DNA of 64,000 bases. Origin: Bacteroidota bacterium (lineage in GTDB: Bacteria > Bacteroidota > Bacteroidia > Bacteroidales > Prolixibacteraceae). The translations under genes were made by a program, and so were the position numbers. Of the stretch, positions 53,177 through 63,322 are shown in pieces; positions within the stretch are counted from its first letter, which is position 1, and each line of letters starts with the position of its first letter. The DNA lies in NCBI GenBank assembly GCA_023251455.1, contig JAHEYT010000035.1, positions 1 through 64,000 of the forward strand. Direction: 5' to 3'. Under the pieces are notes generated by a model that did no database searches, was not told where the DNA came from, and was given only the letters and a program-made list of their open reading frames with translations.

Positions 53177-54061
53177 CTATTCGAAGCTTTGCACTCCTGC
53201 AACTTCAGCAGTTTTGTCAACTTTCTTAATTAATCCCTGAAGTACTTTTCCAGGACCAATTTCGGTAAATAAAGTAGCGCCGCCTTCAATCATGTTTTTT
53301 GCAGTCTGTGTCCATCTTACTGGAGCAGTTAACTGAGAAATCAGGTTCTTTTTAATCACTTCCGGATCGCTTGTAGGAGACGCATTTACATTCTGGTAAA
53401 TCGGGCAAACAGGAGTTGAAAATGGTGTTGCTTCAATAGCAGCAGCCAATTCTTCTCGTGCAGGTTCCATCAGTGGTGAGTGGAAAGCACCGCCAACAGC
53501 CAATTTCAAAGCACGTTTGGCGCCACGGGCAGTCATAGCTTCGCAGGCTTTGTCGATACCGGCAAACGAACCTGAAATAACCAATTGTCCTGGACAGTTG
53601 TAGTTTGCAGGTACAACCACATCATCGATCGAAGCACAAACTTCTTCAACAATCTCGTCATCCAGTCCAACGATAGCAGCCATGGTTGATGGTTCAGCTT
53701 CGCAAGCTTTCTGCATGGCTTGTGCACGCTTTGAAACCAGACGAAGGCCATCTTCAAAACTCAAAGCACCGTTTGCAACCAAGGCCGAGAATTCTCCCAA
53801 GGAGTGACCGGCAACCATTTCAGGTTGAAAGTTTTCCAACGTTTTTGCCAGTAAAACTGAGTGCAAAAAGATAGCTGGTTGTGTTACTTTGGTTTGTTTT
53901 AAATCTTCGTCAGTTCCATCGAACATGATGTCCGTAATCCGGAAACCTAAAATTTCATTGGCTTTTTCGAAAAGTTCTTTGGCCAAAGGCGATTTTTCGT
54001 ACAGGTCTTTACCCATTCCAGGGTATTGTGCACCCTGTCCTGGAAATACATATGCTTTCAT
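53177..54061 (-). CDS. fabD: Malonyl-CoA:ACP transacylase
   Basis: A 294-residue cytoplasmic enzyme that loads malonyl groups onto acyl carrier protein for fatty acid synthesis. Motifs are GQGAQYPGMGKDLYE at the N-terminus, the nucleophile Ser87 in GHSLGE, the KRAQAMQKA segment with the substrate-binding Arg, and the catalytic His194 in GGAFHSP. Length is normal. The gene is followed by a terminator and preceded by the PLP-enzyme gene 39 bases upstream on the same strand, which may make a two-gene unit. Confidence 0.97.
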   Translation of the reverse strand: MKAYVFPGQGAQYPGMGKDLYEKSPLAKELFEKANEILGFRITDIMFDGTDEDLKQTKVTQPAIFLHSVLLAKTLENFQPEMVAGHSLGEFSALVANGALSFEDGLRLVSKRAQAMQKACEAEPSTMAAIVGLDDEIVEEVCASIDDVVVPANYNCPGQLVISGSFAGIDKACEAMTARGAKRALKLAVGGAFHSPLMEPAREELAAAIEATPFSTPVCPIYQNVNASPTSDPEVIKKNLISQLTAPVRWTQTAKNMIEGGATLFTEIGPGKVLQGLIKKVDKTAEVAGVQSFE

Positions 54062-54100
54062 CTGTTATGTTTTAAATTTACAGGCGGCAAATATACAACT

Positions 54101-55303
54101 TTATTCAATTACGCCCTCTTCCCTGCAAATATCAAGAATCGAATTCAGGCTGTTCGAAATGTCATTATCGAGGCCGACTGAGAAGCGAACCAAACCTTGT
54201 GATAGTCCCATTTGTTGCTGAACTGAATCAGGAATTTCAGAAGAAGTGCTTTTTCCGGAGCAACTGAAAAGCGTTTTGAAATAGCCCAGACTAACCGCCA
54301 GATAACCAACATCGGCCTGTTGCATCTTTTGCATCACTTGGTTGGCTTTGGCAACAGTACCAAAATCGATAGCAAGCATTCCGCCGAAACCATATTCTTC
54401 GTTCATCAGTGATTTATGCAATTCGTGCTGTGGGTGATTTTCAAGTCCCGGATACGAAAGCTTCAGGCCAGCCTGTGATAATTCACGAGCCAGAAACATG
54501 GCATTCTTGCTGTGCTGACGAATGCGCAAATGCAAGGTATGAAGGTTTTTGTGGATTGACGCCGTACGCATAGGATCCAGAACCGGTCCTAAAAGCATGG
54601 CTGTTCCGTTGTTTACATTCGACAGATCATCAACAAATTGTTTCGTTCCGCAAATGGCTCCGGCCACACAATCATTTTTACCATTGATGAACTTGGTCAT
54701 GCTGTAAACCACAATGTCAGCCCCAAGTCGGGCAGGCGACATGATCATGGGTGTGAACGTATTGTCGACCATCAAAAGTGCATTGTTTTGATGTGCAATT
54801 TTCGCCAGTTCGGGAATATCAGAGACCTGCAACAGGGGATTGGTCACACTTTCAGTATAAATTAGCTTTGTATTAGGCCTGATGGCGGCTTCAACCTGGT
54901 CAAGCCGGGTGACGTCGACAAAACTGACGTCGATGTTGAACTTGGGAAGGTAGTTTTTCAGGAAAGCATACGTTCCGCCATAAGTGGTTACCGAAGTAAT
55001 AATGTGGTCGCCTGCGCTGCAGATTTGGAGTAGTGAACAGGTGATCGCAGCCATTCCGGATGCGGTAATCCACGCCGATTCGGTATCTTCCATTGCAGCC
55101 ATTGCTTCTGCAAGGTATTTATTGGTTGGATTCCAGTGTCTTGAGTAAAGAAAGCAACCCTCGGTGTGTCCCAGAAAAGTTTCTTCCATGTCATCGGCAT
55201 GGAGAAATGTAAAGGTCGATGAATCGGTGATGGACGGATTTACACCGCCAAATTCGCCAAATTGTTTGAGATGCTGAATGTTTGAAGCCGGATCGAATTT
55301 CAT
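54101..55303 (-). CDS. Trans-sulfuration family PLP enzyme (methionine gamma-lyase / cystathionine synthase type)
   Basis: A 400-residue enzyme of the Cys/Met-metabolism PLP family. Visible are SRHWNPTNKYLAEAMAAMEDTE (substrate and phosphate region), ITASGMAAI, VTTYGGTYAFLK, LMVDNTFTP with the PLP-pairing Asp, and the lysine motif YSMTKFINGKND. These enzymes catalyse gamma- or beta-elimination or replacement on sulfur amino acids. The precise reaction (methionine gamma-lyase, cystathionine beta/gamma-lyase or O-acetylhomoserine sulfhydrylase) cannot be read here. The start could be 55303 or 55312. I use 55303 (MKFDPASNIQH). Confidence 0.9.
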   Translation of the reverse strand: MKFDPASNIQHLKQFGEFGGVNPSITDSSTFTFLHADDMEETFLGHTEGCFLYSRHWNPTNKYLAEAMAAMEDTESAWITASGMAAITCSLLQICSAGDHIITSVTTYGGTYAFLKNYLPKFNIDVSFVDVTRLDQVEAAIRPNTKLIYTESVTNPLLQVSDIPELAKIAHQNNALLMVDNTFTPMIMSPARLGADIVVYSMTKFINGKNDCVAGAICGTKQFVDDLSNVNNGTAMLLGPVLDPMRTASIHKNLHTLHLRIRQHSKNAMFLARELSQAGLKLSYPGLENHPQHELHKSLMNEEYGFGGMLAIDFGTVAKANQVMQKMQQADVGYLAVSLGYFKTLFSCSGKSTSSEIPDSVQQQMGLSQGLVRFSVGLDNDISNSLNSILDICREEGVIE

Positions 55304-55393
55304 AAGTATCATGTTTTAGTTTCCCTATAAAGTTAGGCTTCAGGAAACTGGCACGACATGATTTTATTCAAGTATAACAGCTATTGTATAACA

Positions 55394-56449
55394 TCAGGGG
55401 AGGTAAATCACTCCTCCGGAATGGTCATGATCGGCTCCGGTGACAGATTTCAGGCAATTCGCTTCCTCCCGGAGACGGAGAACTCCCAGAAAAGCGAAAA
55501 TGATGGCCTCTTTGAAATCAATAATCTGCGACGAAGGCACAATGGTTTTATGCTTTGTTTTTTCGCTGAATAATTCAATGAGGAAAACATTGTGGGCGCC
55601 ACCGCCGGTAATCAGCATTCTTCCTTTGGGATATTGGTCAACGGCAAGACTTAGTTGGTCCGAAACGTGTTCGTAAAGCGTCCGGAGTGCGTCAACTGGC
55701 GACAATTGAAATGAATTAATCAGGGGAAGGAATTCTTCTTCGAACCATTCGCGGCCTAGTGATTTGGGCCCTTTGTGCTGATAAAATTCAAGGTCGTTCA
55801 ATAAACGGAGTAATTCTTCCTGAACCCGTCCGGTACGTCCGTAATTGCCATCGAGATCGTATTCGTAACCTAATTCTTTGATAAATTGGTTAAACGCCAT
55901 GTTGGCCGGACAAATGTCAAATGCCCGCCGTTCGCCATCTTCGCGAAACGAAATATTGGCAATTCCACCCAGGTTCAGGCAAAAATCATAATCGCCAAAA
56001 AGCAGTTCATCGCCAATTGGAACCAGGGGAGCGCCCTGACCTTTCAACGCTACATCCAGTGTCCTGAAATCACAAGCGGTTGGCAGTCCCGAATAGGCAG
56101 CAATTGATGCGCCGTTACCGATTTGCACAGTTAATTTATTTAGGGGCTGATGAAAAATGGTGTGGCCGTGCGACGAAACCAAATTGGGTTTTCGAGGAAG
56201 GTCAGTACAAAATTCGGTTACTTGTTTCCCGATAAATTTCCCGAAATCATTGTTCAGAAAGGCGAAGTCAAGAGCATTTAATTCAGTAGCAGTTGAGAGT
56301 TTGGTAACCCATTTATGCGAATATGGAATAGTCAGTGCTTTAATAATCTCATAATTCCACGATTGGTCGAAAGTAAAACGACAAGCAACCAGATCCAAAC
56401 CATCAAGCGAGGTTCCCGACATTACTCCGATGCTGACATAGCTTTGCAT
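55394..56449 (-). CDS. anmK: Anhydro-N-acetylmuramic acid kinase
   Basis: A 351-residue sugar kinase of cell-wall recycling. It splits and phosphorylates 1,6-anhydro-MurNAc to MurNAc-6-phosphate. Signatures are GVMSGTSLDGLDLVAC (ATP-binding), SSHGHTIFHQP, the catalytic-type segment VALKGQGAPLVPIGDELLF, LNLGGIANISF and ITGGGAHNVFL. Its start codon overlaps the stop of the M23 peptidase gene (TAATG), which implies translational coupling. The shared transcript couples peptidoglycan hydrolysis with recovery of the released sugar. Confidence 0.95.
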   Translation of the reverse strand: MQSYVSIGVMSGTSLDGLDLVACRFTFDQSWNYEIIKALTIPYSHKWVTKLSTATELNALDFAFLNNDFGKFIGKQVTEFCTDLPRKPNLVSSHGHTIFHQPLNKLTVQIGNGASIAAYSGLPTACDFRTLDVALKGQGAPLVPIGDELLFGDYDFCLNLGGIANISFREDGERRAFDICPANMAFNQFIKELGYEYDLDGNYGRTGRVQEELLRLLNDLEFYQHKGPKSLGREWFEEEFLPLINSFQLSPVDALRTLYEHVSDQLSLAVDQYPKGRMLITGGGAHNVFLIELFSEKTKHKTIVPSSQIIDFKEAIIFAFLGVLRLREEANCLKSVTGADHDHSGGVIYLP

Positions 56450-58170
56450 TATTTATTAAAATTAGTCTTATAAGTACTTGTGTTGCCTTTATAATCAGTA
56501 ACTTCCAATTTTAACTCGTGGTTTTCACCGAACTTCATTCGTGTTTTATCAAACGTATAAGATAGCAAATTGTTTTTCAGGTCGTATTCAAACAAAACCC
56601 AATTTCCGTCAATTGTTCCGCGGAAAGTTTCAATGCCCGAAAGGTTGTCAGTAATTTTGAATTTAAGCCTGCTGGTATCCTTTTTCCCATTTTTGTCGGC
56701 AACATTCAACGAAATAATTTTTGGCGCTTCAGTATCAACAGCTAAAGCGTAACTCCCCAATGTTCGGATATTTCCTTCTACCCAGCCGTCGTCAAATTTG
56801 CCAGTAGCCGAATAAATCCTTCCGGTAGAAGGATCAATTTGTGCCAACATGACTTTGCTATGAAGATTTTCAGGTAAGTTGACTGCTTTAATTCGCAACG
56901 GACAGGCAAAATGCAGTGCAACCGATGAATTGTGCAGCTGGTAAACCGGAGAGTAAAATTTCGGAAGCGCTGTTTTTCTTTTATACTGAAAATCGACATC
57001 GCTGTAAAGAGCGCCTTCCGGAACTGAAAATTTAATTCCGTCATCCTTGATTTCGTTGTGGTGTTTGTATTTAAATAATTCGCCTTTGGCAGGTAGCGGA
57101 TTAACCTTAATTTCTTTGGATTGAATTTTAAAAGTTAAACTCGTTGTATTGCCATAAACGTCAGCAATTTCGTACTTCACCTGATGCAGCTTTCCATCGG
57201 TAGCATCAAAGATTCCTCGTTTTTCAACCGTATTATAAATATTTAGTTTGTTTCCCGGTTCAAGCCAGGTTCGGTAAATCCGTTGTCCCGATCGTACGGC
57301 CAGCGCGTAATCCATGTGCGAATTAATGTATTTCGATTCGTTGATTACCACATCATCCATGGTAAATGAATAAATTAATTGGTCATCAACACTAAGTTTT
57401 ATTGAGTAGATTCCACATTTGTTAGGACTGCCATCCAATAAATCGACCGATTGCACACCAAACCCGACGTTACCATAAACCGAAATTGGTTGATTCAGTT
57501 TTAATTGATAACCGTTTGGTGACTTAATGATTTCAAATTTCTGAGGAGTTTGTTTTTCTGAAACACTGGCATCGTCCGATAATGGATAAACCATTAAAGC
57601 TTGCACTGAGGGTTTAATTTTATCTTTAACGGGCATGTTAAACATCAATGGATTCAGCATCATTTCTTCTTTCGTTCTCCTGATTTCGAAATGAAGGTGA
57701 GGCCCACCTGAGCTTCCTGCATTTCCGCTTTTGGCAACCTGTTCGCCTTTTTTTACCGTTAATAACCCGGGCGGAACAGTTTGATCGATCGAGAATGTTT
57801 CCTTTTCGTATTGAATATTCCGGATGTACTCGTCAATCGCAGGCGCGAAACTTTCAAGATGTCCGTAAACCGTGGTTGTTCCATTTGGATGATCGATGTA
57901 CAATGCCCGTCCATAGCCTGTTGGCGAAATTACAATTCTTGAAACATATCCATCGGCAGCTGCATCTACCTCAAGCCCGGTCCTTCCCTGAGTCTTAATA
58001 TCAATGCCTCCATGAAAATGATTGGGTCGCAACTCGGCAAAATTTCCCGCCAGAAAAACCGGAATCTTTACGGGGACTGCATAATAATTCGAGTCAATTT
58101 TGTCTAGCGGTTGTGAAAATGTGGCTAACCCAATGACTATAAATAGGAGCGTATTCAGAAGTCGTTTCAT
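56449..58170 (-). CDS. M23 family metallopeptidase (LytM-like)
   Basis: A 573-residue exported protein with signal peptide MKRLLNTLLFIVIGLATFSQ. The LytM/M23 domain lies at about 45-185: FHGGIDIKTQGRTGLEV supplies the zinc His and Asp, VYGHLESF lies in the middle, and GPHLHFEIR supplies the HxH motif. All residues of the active site are present. The remaining 380 residues are beta-rich, probably immunoglobulin-like, with no named motif. It probably cuts peptidoglycan cross-links in the periplasm. Its stop overlaps the anmK start. Confidence 0.92.
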   Translation of the reverse strand: MKRLLNTLLFIVIGLATFSQPLDKIDSNYYAVPVKIPVFLAGNFAELRPNHFHGGIDIKTQGRTGLEVDAAADGYVSRIVISPTGYGRALYIDHPNGTTTVYGHLESFAPAIDEYIRNIQYEKETFSIDQTVPPGLLTVKKGEQVAKSGNAGSSGGPHLHFEIRRTKEEMMLNPLMFNMPVKDKIKPSVQALMVYPLSDDASVSEKQTPQKFEIIKSPNGYQLKLNQPISVYGNVGFGVQSVDLLDGSPNKCGIYSIKLSVDDQLIYSFTMDDVVINESKYINSHMDYALAVRSGQRIYRTWLEPGNKLNIYNTVEKRGIFDATDGKLHQVKYEIADVYGNTTSLTFKIQSKEIKVNPLPAKGELFKYKHHNEIKDDGIKFSVPEGALYSDVDFQYKRKTALPKFYSPVYQLHNSSVALHFACPLRIKAVNLPENLHSKVMLAQIDPSTGRIYSATGKFDDGWVEGNIRTLGSYALAVDTEAPKIISLNVADKNGKKDTSRLKFKITDNLSGIETFRGTIDGNWVLFEYDLKNNLLSYTFDKTRMKFGENHELKLEVTDYKGNTSTYKTNFNK

Positions 58171-58312
58171 TGTAACTTATTTGGATTGCGAAAATATAAA
58201 ACTTATCAAAGCCAGAAACAGATTGTCCCGATTGGATTCTAACGAAATAAAAGGCCTCCAGATTTCATGTATTGGGCAAAAATGTTAATTTTGTCGATGA
58301 AAGTATAATGAA

Positions 58313-58606
58313 ATGACTGATCAGGAGAAAAATTTGCTGATAAATTTCGAGTATAAGGTTAAGCAGATCATTGCTAAACACGAGGCATTGAAGCAGGAGA
58401 AGCAACAACTTCTGGCGAAAACCGAAGACTTGGAAGAATCAATAAATCAACTTCGAAGGGAAAATCAAGTCCTTGAACAGAAATACGAGAATTTGAAGCT
58501 TGCAAAGATGTTGATTGCATCGGATGAAGAAAATAAGGATGCGAAAAACAGAATACAAAAATTAGTGCGGGAAATTGATAAATGTATTGCTCTATTAAAC
58601 CAGTAA
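58313..58606 (+). CDS. Small coiled-coil protein preceding zapA
   Basis: A 97-residue protein that is almost entirely a heptad-type coiled coil (EYKVKQIIAKHEALKQEKQQLLAKTEDLEESINQLRRENQVLEQKYENLKLAKML). It has no signal or membrane segment. It starts just before zapA (11-base gap) and is probably cotranscribed with it, which suggests a role at the division site or in chromosome and cell-wall coordination. This is inference. In size and position it resembles small coiled-coil partners such as ZapB, but I would not name it from sequence alone. Confidence 0.75.
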   Translation: MTDQEKNLLINFEYKVKQIIAKHEALKQEKQQLLAKTEDLEESINQLRRENQVLEQKYENLKLAKMLIASDEENKDAKNRIQKLVREIDKCIALLNQ

Positions 58607-58617
58607 TACAAAGATAA

Positions 58618-58911
58618 ATGACAGAGAAGCTTTCTATAAATATTAAGATCGACGGACGGACTTATCCGTTGAAGGTCGAAAAGGAGAATGAAGAAAAATT
58701 TCGGAAAGCTGCTAAAATAATAAACGATATCGTTCTTCAGTACCGTCAAAAGTACGTCAATAGTGATTCACAGGATTTTATAGCGATGGCCGCTTTTCAA
58801 TTTGTAGTGAAAAATATTGATCTGGAAGAAAAAGTTGATCAGTCGCCTTTATTCGATGGGTTGAAGAAACTCGACGAAGATCTGGGTGATTATTTGTCAT
58901 TGAGGGAATAA
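58618..58911 (+). CDS. zapA: Cell division protein ZapA
   Basis: A 97-residue protein with the ZapA plan: an N-terminal beta-rich head (LSINIKIDGRTYPLKVEKENEEKFRKAAKIINDIV) and a C-terminal helix for dimer and tetramer formation. ZapA binds and bundles FtsZ at the division ring. It follows the coiled-coil gene by 11 bases and is followed by a long hairpin and then rny. Confidence 0.9.
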   Translation: MTEKLSINIKIDGRTYPLKVEKENEEKFRKAAKIINDIVLQYRQKYVNSDSQDFIAMAAFQFVVKNIDLEEKVDQSPLFDGLKKLDEDLGDYLSLRE

Positions 58912-58930
58912 ATTTTATCATATAATCGAA

Positions 58931-58998
58931 AACCCGCATTTTTTATTTAAATTCCGGAATTCTAATGAATCCGTGGATTTGAATTAAAAATGCGGGTT
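58931..58998 (+). promoter_or_regulatory. Long hairpin in the zapA-rny gap
   Basis: The arms at 58931-58955 and 58975-58998, about 24 bases each, are near-perfect complements. The outer pairs are AACCCGCA with TGCGGGTT, and the inner AT-rich part is shifted by one base. The loop is about 19 bases and can pair further. No T run follows on the rightward strand, so it is not a standard terminator. It may be a processing or control element in the rny leader. Confidence 0.5.
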
Positions 58999-59030
58999 AT
59001 TAGTGTTAACAAGTTTAATTTAAATAACAA

Positions 59031-60581
59031 ATGGAGATAATATATGCCATATCTGGCTTGCTGGGTGGTGGAGTGCTTTCCTATTTTATGTGGGACAAAG
59101 CCCTGAAAAGTAAAAAAACGAAGATCGTTAGCGAAGCTGTTGCTGAAGGCGAGGTCATAAAGAAAGACAAAATCTTACAGGCCAAAGAGAAGTTTCTTCA
59201 GTTAAAATCTGAACACGAAGAGTATATCAACGAAAAAAGCAGCAAGGTTAACAATTTTGAAGCGAAACTAAAACAGCGCGAATCATCAATTAATCAGCGT
59301 AGAGATGAACTTAGCCGCGAGATTAAAGATTTTGAAACATCAAAACACGAAGTTGAAGTTATTCGCGAAAACCTGACTAATCAACTTGAACTTCTGGAAA
59401 AGAAGGAACATGAAGTTGAAAGCCTTCATCGTCAGCATCTGGAAAAACTGGAAACTCTTTCCGGATTATCTGCAGAAGAAGCAAAAGCTCAGTTGGTTGA
59501 ATCGTTGAAAAACGAGGCCAAAACTGAAGCGATGTCGTACATCAACGAAATAATGGAAGAAGCTAAGCTTTCGGCCAACAAAGAAGCCAAGAAAGTTGTA
59601 GTTAAGACCATTCAGCGTGTTGCTACCGAAACTGCAATCGAAAATTCGGTGACTATTTTCCACATTGAAAGTGATGAGATTAAAGGCCGCATCATTGGTC
59701 GTGAAGGACGTAATATCCGTGCACTGGAAGCTGCTACAGGAATTGAAATTATAGTTGACGATACTCCGGAAGCAATTGTCCTTTCAGGATTCGATCCGGT
59801 ACGCCGCGAAATCGCACGTTTGGCTCTACATCAGTTGGTTACTGACGGTCGTATTCACCCTGCCCGTATTGAGGAAGTGGTTGAAAAAGTTCGTAAACAG
59901 GTGGAAGAAGAAATTATCGAAACCGGTAAACGTACAACCATCGATTTGGGTATTCATGGATTACATCCTGAACTGATTCGCCTGATTGGTAAAATGAAAT
60001 ATCGTTCATCATACGGACAGAACCTGTTGCAGCACTCACGCGAGGTTGCCAACTTATGTGCTATTATGGCTACTGAACTTGGATTGAATGCCAAAGCTGC
60101 CAAACGCGCCGGTCTGTTGCACGATATTGGTAAAGTGCCCGATGATGAGCCGGAATTACCGCACGCAGTGTTGGGTATGAAGCTGGCCGAACGTTTCAAG
60201 GAAAAGCCAGATATTTGCAACGCTATTGGCGCTCACCACGACGAAGTGGAAATGACCACTTTACTTGCACCGATTGTACAGGTTTGTGACGCCATTTCTG
60301 GTGCCCGTCCAGGAGCACGTCGCGAAGTGGTTGAATCGTACATCAAACGTCTGAAAACATTGGAAGAACTGGCTCTTTCGTATCCGGGAGTGCTGAAAAC
60401 CTACGCTATTCAGGCCGGACGCGAATTGCGTGTAATTGTTGGAAGCGATAAAATAGGAGATAAAGAATCAGAACAATTGTCGTTCGATATTGCAAAACGT
60501 ATACAGGACGAAATGACTTATCCGGGTCAGATTAAGATTACGGTTATCCGCGAAATGCGAGCAATCAGCTATGCCAAATAG
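59031..60581 (+). CDS. rny: Ribonuclease Y
   Basis: A 516-residue membrane-anchored endoribonuclease. The N-terminal membrane segment is [20 protein letters not shown] long coiled coil follows to about 195. The KH domain contains [26 protein letters not shown], and the HD domain has [11 protein letters not shown] with His364-Asp365, then GAHHDEVE. Length and order fit RNase Y. It initiates mRNA decay at the membrane. The gene is preceded by a long hairpin and followed by a terminator at 60607-60641. Confidence 0.97.
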   Translation: MEIIYAISGLLGGGVLSYFMWDKALKSKKTKIVSEAVAEGEVIKKDKILQAKEKFLQLKSEHEEYINEKSSKVNNFEAKLKQRESSINQRRDELSREIKDFETSKHEVEVIRENLTNQLELLEKKEHEVESLHRQHLEKLETLSGLSAEEAKAQLVESLKNEAKTEAMSYINEIMEEAKLSANKEAKKVVVKTIQRVATETAIENSVTIFHIESDEIKGRIIGREGRNIRALEAATGIEIIVDDTPEAIVLSGFDPVRREIARLALHQLVTDGRIHPARIEEVVEKVRKQVEEEIIETGKRTTIDLGIHGLHPELIRLIGKMKYRSSYGQNLLQHSREVANLCAIMATELGLNAKAAKRAGLLHDIGKVPDDEPELPHAVLGMKLAERFKEKPDICNAIGAHHDEVEMTTLLAPIVQVCDAISGARPGARREVVESYIKRLKTLEELALSYPGVLKTYAIQAGRELRVIVGSDKIGDKESEQLSFDIAKRIQDEMTYPGQIKITVIREMRAISYAK

Positions 60582-60606
60582 AAACTGATAATATAAATTT
60601 TAGAAG

Positions 60607-60641
60607 ATAGTCTCAAGCTTAAACTTGAGGCTATTTTTTTT
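60607..60641 (+). terminator. Intrinsic terminator after rny
   Basis: ATAGTCTCAAG (60607-60617) pairs with CTTGAGGCTAT (60624-60634), 11 pairs with one wobble, loop CTTAAA, then eight T residues. Confidence 0.85.
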
Positions 60642-60661
60642 GACCAATACTGAGGTAATTG

Positions 60662-62650
60662 TTATTTTAGCTGAAGATGATAAGCTCCGTCTGATTTTGT
60701 ATAGAAATTGATAGGAAGGTCTTGGTTTGCTTTTGAGTAAGGACTTCCGGTGGAGATATTGATGTTCCTATTTTGTGCCTGAAGAGATAAAATATCAGTA
60801 TTTTGAAATTTTGATACTTTATTAAATTTGATCGAGCAATTCATAAATTGAAGTGAGCTGCCTTCCAGAATTAAATTGCCGGCTTTGAAGTTGCTGATTT
60901 TGCTTTTGTCCAAAATAATTGGGCTGTTTAGTTTGAGATGATCCATTACTTTTCGGGTCATTTTAAACTCATTTTCAGGAATAATTGAATCGTTTGTTAC
61001 CAGATAGTTGTTACGTCCGTCAATCAAATGAATCAAGGTATTTCGTGTGTTGTACACAAAAACGAGTTTCTGGTTTAGAAGCTTATAATTGTTTGCCAAT
61101 ACAGAACATTGCAGCATTGGAATGAGGAAAAGTCCGTAAAATAACCATTGTTTCTTTTTCGAAAATAGATAAACCAGTATTGCCGAAATGATACCATAAA
61201 GAATCCAAACTTGTCCAGTTGTTAAAACAATACCTTTTGAAACGGCTATTGGTTGTGCATCCATTACTTTCAAAGTCCAAAGCATTACAAATGTTAGCTT
61301 TTGGATAATCATCCCAACAAACATGGCCAGACCATGAAATGGACTGAAAATGAAAAATGCAATACCAAACCACATGATAAAAGTTGTAATCGGAACGACC
61401 ACAAAATTGCTCAGCCAAAACAGGTTTGGAAATTGATTGAAGTAGAATAATCCCAGCGGAAAAGTCATTAGTTGGGCTGCTACTGAAACGGTAAATAAAC
61501 TCCAGCTCCATTTCAAAATAGGGTTGGTGAGTTCGAAAATGTTGTTCAATGCTGGTTGAATAAGTACAATTCCAAATATGGCGAGGTATGAAAGTTGAAA
61601 TCCAACATCGAAAAGGACATTAGGATTCAGTAAAATCAGGAATAGGGCAGAGGCAGTAAGCGAATTGTAAATGTTTACAGGTCTTCGGATTCCATTTCCG
61701 ATAATCACAAAAGTGAACATTACCGTTGCTCGCTGAACTGGTGGCGAAAACCCTGAAATAAAAGCATAAATCCACAGAAACGAAATCATAACCACAGAGA
61801 ATATGACCGGTCCAATTTTTCCACGCTTTAGGAATGATAAGAGGAAACCCAAAATCATATAGATCAAAGCCACATGTAATCCTGAAACCGACAGTACATG
61901 CATAGCGCCAGTTGATGCGAAATAATCGAGTGTATCCTGATCAATTTCAGTGCGGTATCCCAACGTTAGTGCCGAAACCACAGATCGCTCTTCTTTTTCT
62001 GGCAAAGCTTCAGCCAACATCGCAACAAGCCGGTCCCGAACCTTTTCAGCCAAATTACTGATATGACTGACCTGTTGGCCTGTCTTTAAATATGTCCCTT
62101 CAGTTAAATAAACGGAAAACCATATATTTCGCTGGTGCATCAGCGATTGATAATCGAACTCAAACGGATTGCCTGCATTCTTGATTTTCTGTGGTTTGGC
62201 AAGGATAATCAACCGATCTCCGGTGGTTATGGTCGAATCAAATCCGACTTTACTGAAATAAGCAACAATCTTTTCCGGTTCGGTAAGTTTGTCGTTCTGA
62301 ATCAGGAGAATGGTTTGAAAAGTCTTGGCTTTTTCTCCTGGTTTCTGGCAAACTTCAGCCAAATAATAATCTTTCCGGCTGAAATCACGATCTCTTTTTT
62401 CAATGGTTCGGTTTGGATAAAAAACACCCAGGAATACGATGGCAGCCGAAAGTATTGAATTTTGAATCTGAATGGAAACGAAGTTGCTGTTGTGCCAGAA
62501 TAAAATTAGAGTTGAAATCAACATCACCAGAATGATGGCAATCAGACGAGTATCCGGTACAAAATAATGATTAATCAGAATGCCAATCAGGAAAAGACTG
62601 GTAATCCGGATAAAAGGAATTTTCTGGAAAAAGCTTCTTGCAACTGGCAT
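60662..62650 (-). CDS. ComEC/Rec2 family DNA uptake protein
   Basis: A 662-residue inner-membrane protein. The N-terminal region has membrane helices and an extracytoplasmic DUF4131-like domain. The competence core includes HVLSVSGLHVALIYMILGFLL and GFSPPVQRATVMF, the signature of ComEC channels that move single-stranded DNA into the cell. The last 150 residues lack the metallo-beta-lactamase-like HxHxDH motif of longer ComEC proteins, so the nuclease-like domain is absent, a variant I recall in Bacteroidota. No other competence gene lies nearby. It converges with rny. Confidence 0.92.
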   Translation of the reverse strand: MPVARSFFQKIPFIRITSLFLIGILINHYFVPDTRLIAIILVMLISTLILFWHNSNFVSIQIQNSILSAAIVFLGVFYPNRTIEKRDRDFSRKDYYLAEVCQKPGEKAKTFQTILLIQNDKLTEPEKIVAYFSKVGFDSTITTGDRLIILAKPQKIKNAGNPFEFDYQSLMHQRNIWFSVYLTEGTYLKTGQQVSHISNLAEKVRDRLVAMLAEALPEKEERSVVSALTLGYRTEIDQDTLDYFASTGAMHVLSVSGLHVALIYMILGFLLSFLKRGKIGPVIFSVVMISFLWIYAFISGFSPPVQRATVMFTFVIIGNGIRRPVNIYNSLTASALFLILLNPNVLFDVGFQLSYLAIFGIVLIQPALNNIFELTNPILKWSWSLFTVSVAAQLMTFPLGLFYFNQFPNLFWLSNFVVVPITTFIMWFGIAFFIFSPFHGLAMFVGMIIQKLTFVMLWTLKVMDAQPIAVSKGIVLTTGQVWILYGIISAILVYLFSKKKQWLFYGLFLIPMLQCSVLANNYKLLNQKLVFVYNTRNTLIHLIDGRNNYLVTNDSIIPENEFKMTRKVMDHLKLNSPIILDKSKISNFKAGNLILEGSSLQFMNCSIKFNKVSKFQNTDILSLQAQNRNINISTGSPYSKANQDLPINFYTKSDGAYHLQLK

Positions 62651-62770
62651 TTAGGGTTTTCTGCCAGTTACGCTTTAAACTTATGTTTGGTTTGTTCTAA
62701 AAGGCCTAATTTTTTGAAGTGTCCGATTTTTTACACGAATGGTCAATTTTGACCAATGAAACGATTATTT

Positions 62771-63322
62771 TTATTTCCCCGGAACTTTAATCCGATACTT
62801 TGGAATTACCTTTCCTTTGGAGATAGCTGATAATTTGCTTTTCAAAATCCTTTTTCTCAGTGGATTTAGGTAATCAACAAACATGACACCTTCCAGATGG
62901 TCGTATTCATGTTGAATGACCCGTGAGGTAAAACCGCTGTATGATTCAATGTGTTCGTTGAATTCTTCATCAACGTACTTGATTTTAATGGTTTCAGGGC
63001 GTAGAACATCTTCCCTGATTTCAGGCAAACTCAGGCAACCTTCGTTCATTACCCATTCGTCACCCGATTTTTCAATGATTTCAGGATTAATAAATGCTTT
63101 TTTTATGCCGGGGAGTTCGTCTTCATCATCAATCATTGAGTCGATTACAAAAATACGTATCGCTTTTCCAACCTGTGGAGCAGCCAAACCAACACCATCT
63201 GAGTTATACATGGTATCAAACATGTTCTCAATAAACCCTTTTAAATCCTGAAAATCGCTTGTAACGGGTTCTGCTTTTTTTCTGAGTATTGGATCGCCAA
63301 ATACGGTAACCGGATAAATCAT
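62771..63322 (-). CDS. def: Peptide deformylase
   Basis: A 183-residue metalloenzyme that removes the N-terminal formyl group from new proteins. The three motifs are present and in order: GVGLAAPQVG, EGCLSLPEI (metal-binding Cys) and QHEYDHLEG (two His ligands and the catalytic Glu). It has a normal bacterial length. Its start codon overlaps the stop of ruvX by four bases (ATGA), so the two genes are translationally coupled. Confidence 0.97.
   Translation of the reverse strand: MIYPVTVFGDPILRKKAEPVTSDFQDLKGFIENMFDTMYNSDGVGLAAPQVGKAIRIFVIDSMIDDEDELPGIKKAFINPEIIEKSGDEWVMNEGCLSLPEIREDVLRPETIKIKYVDEEFNEHIESYSGFTSRVIQHEYDHLEGVMFVDYLNPLRKRILKSKLSAISKGKVIPKYRIKVPGK

Noticed and set aside
62738-62757. 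Palindrome TGGTCAATTTTGACCA as an IS21 end like that at 1-120
   Set aside because: Only one short copy is present, with no serial repeats and no CCGGCG part, so the resemblance is probably chance.
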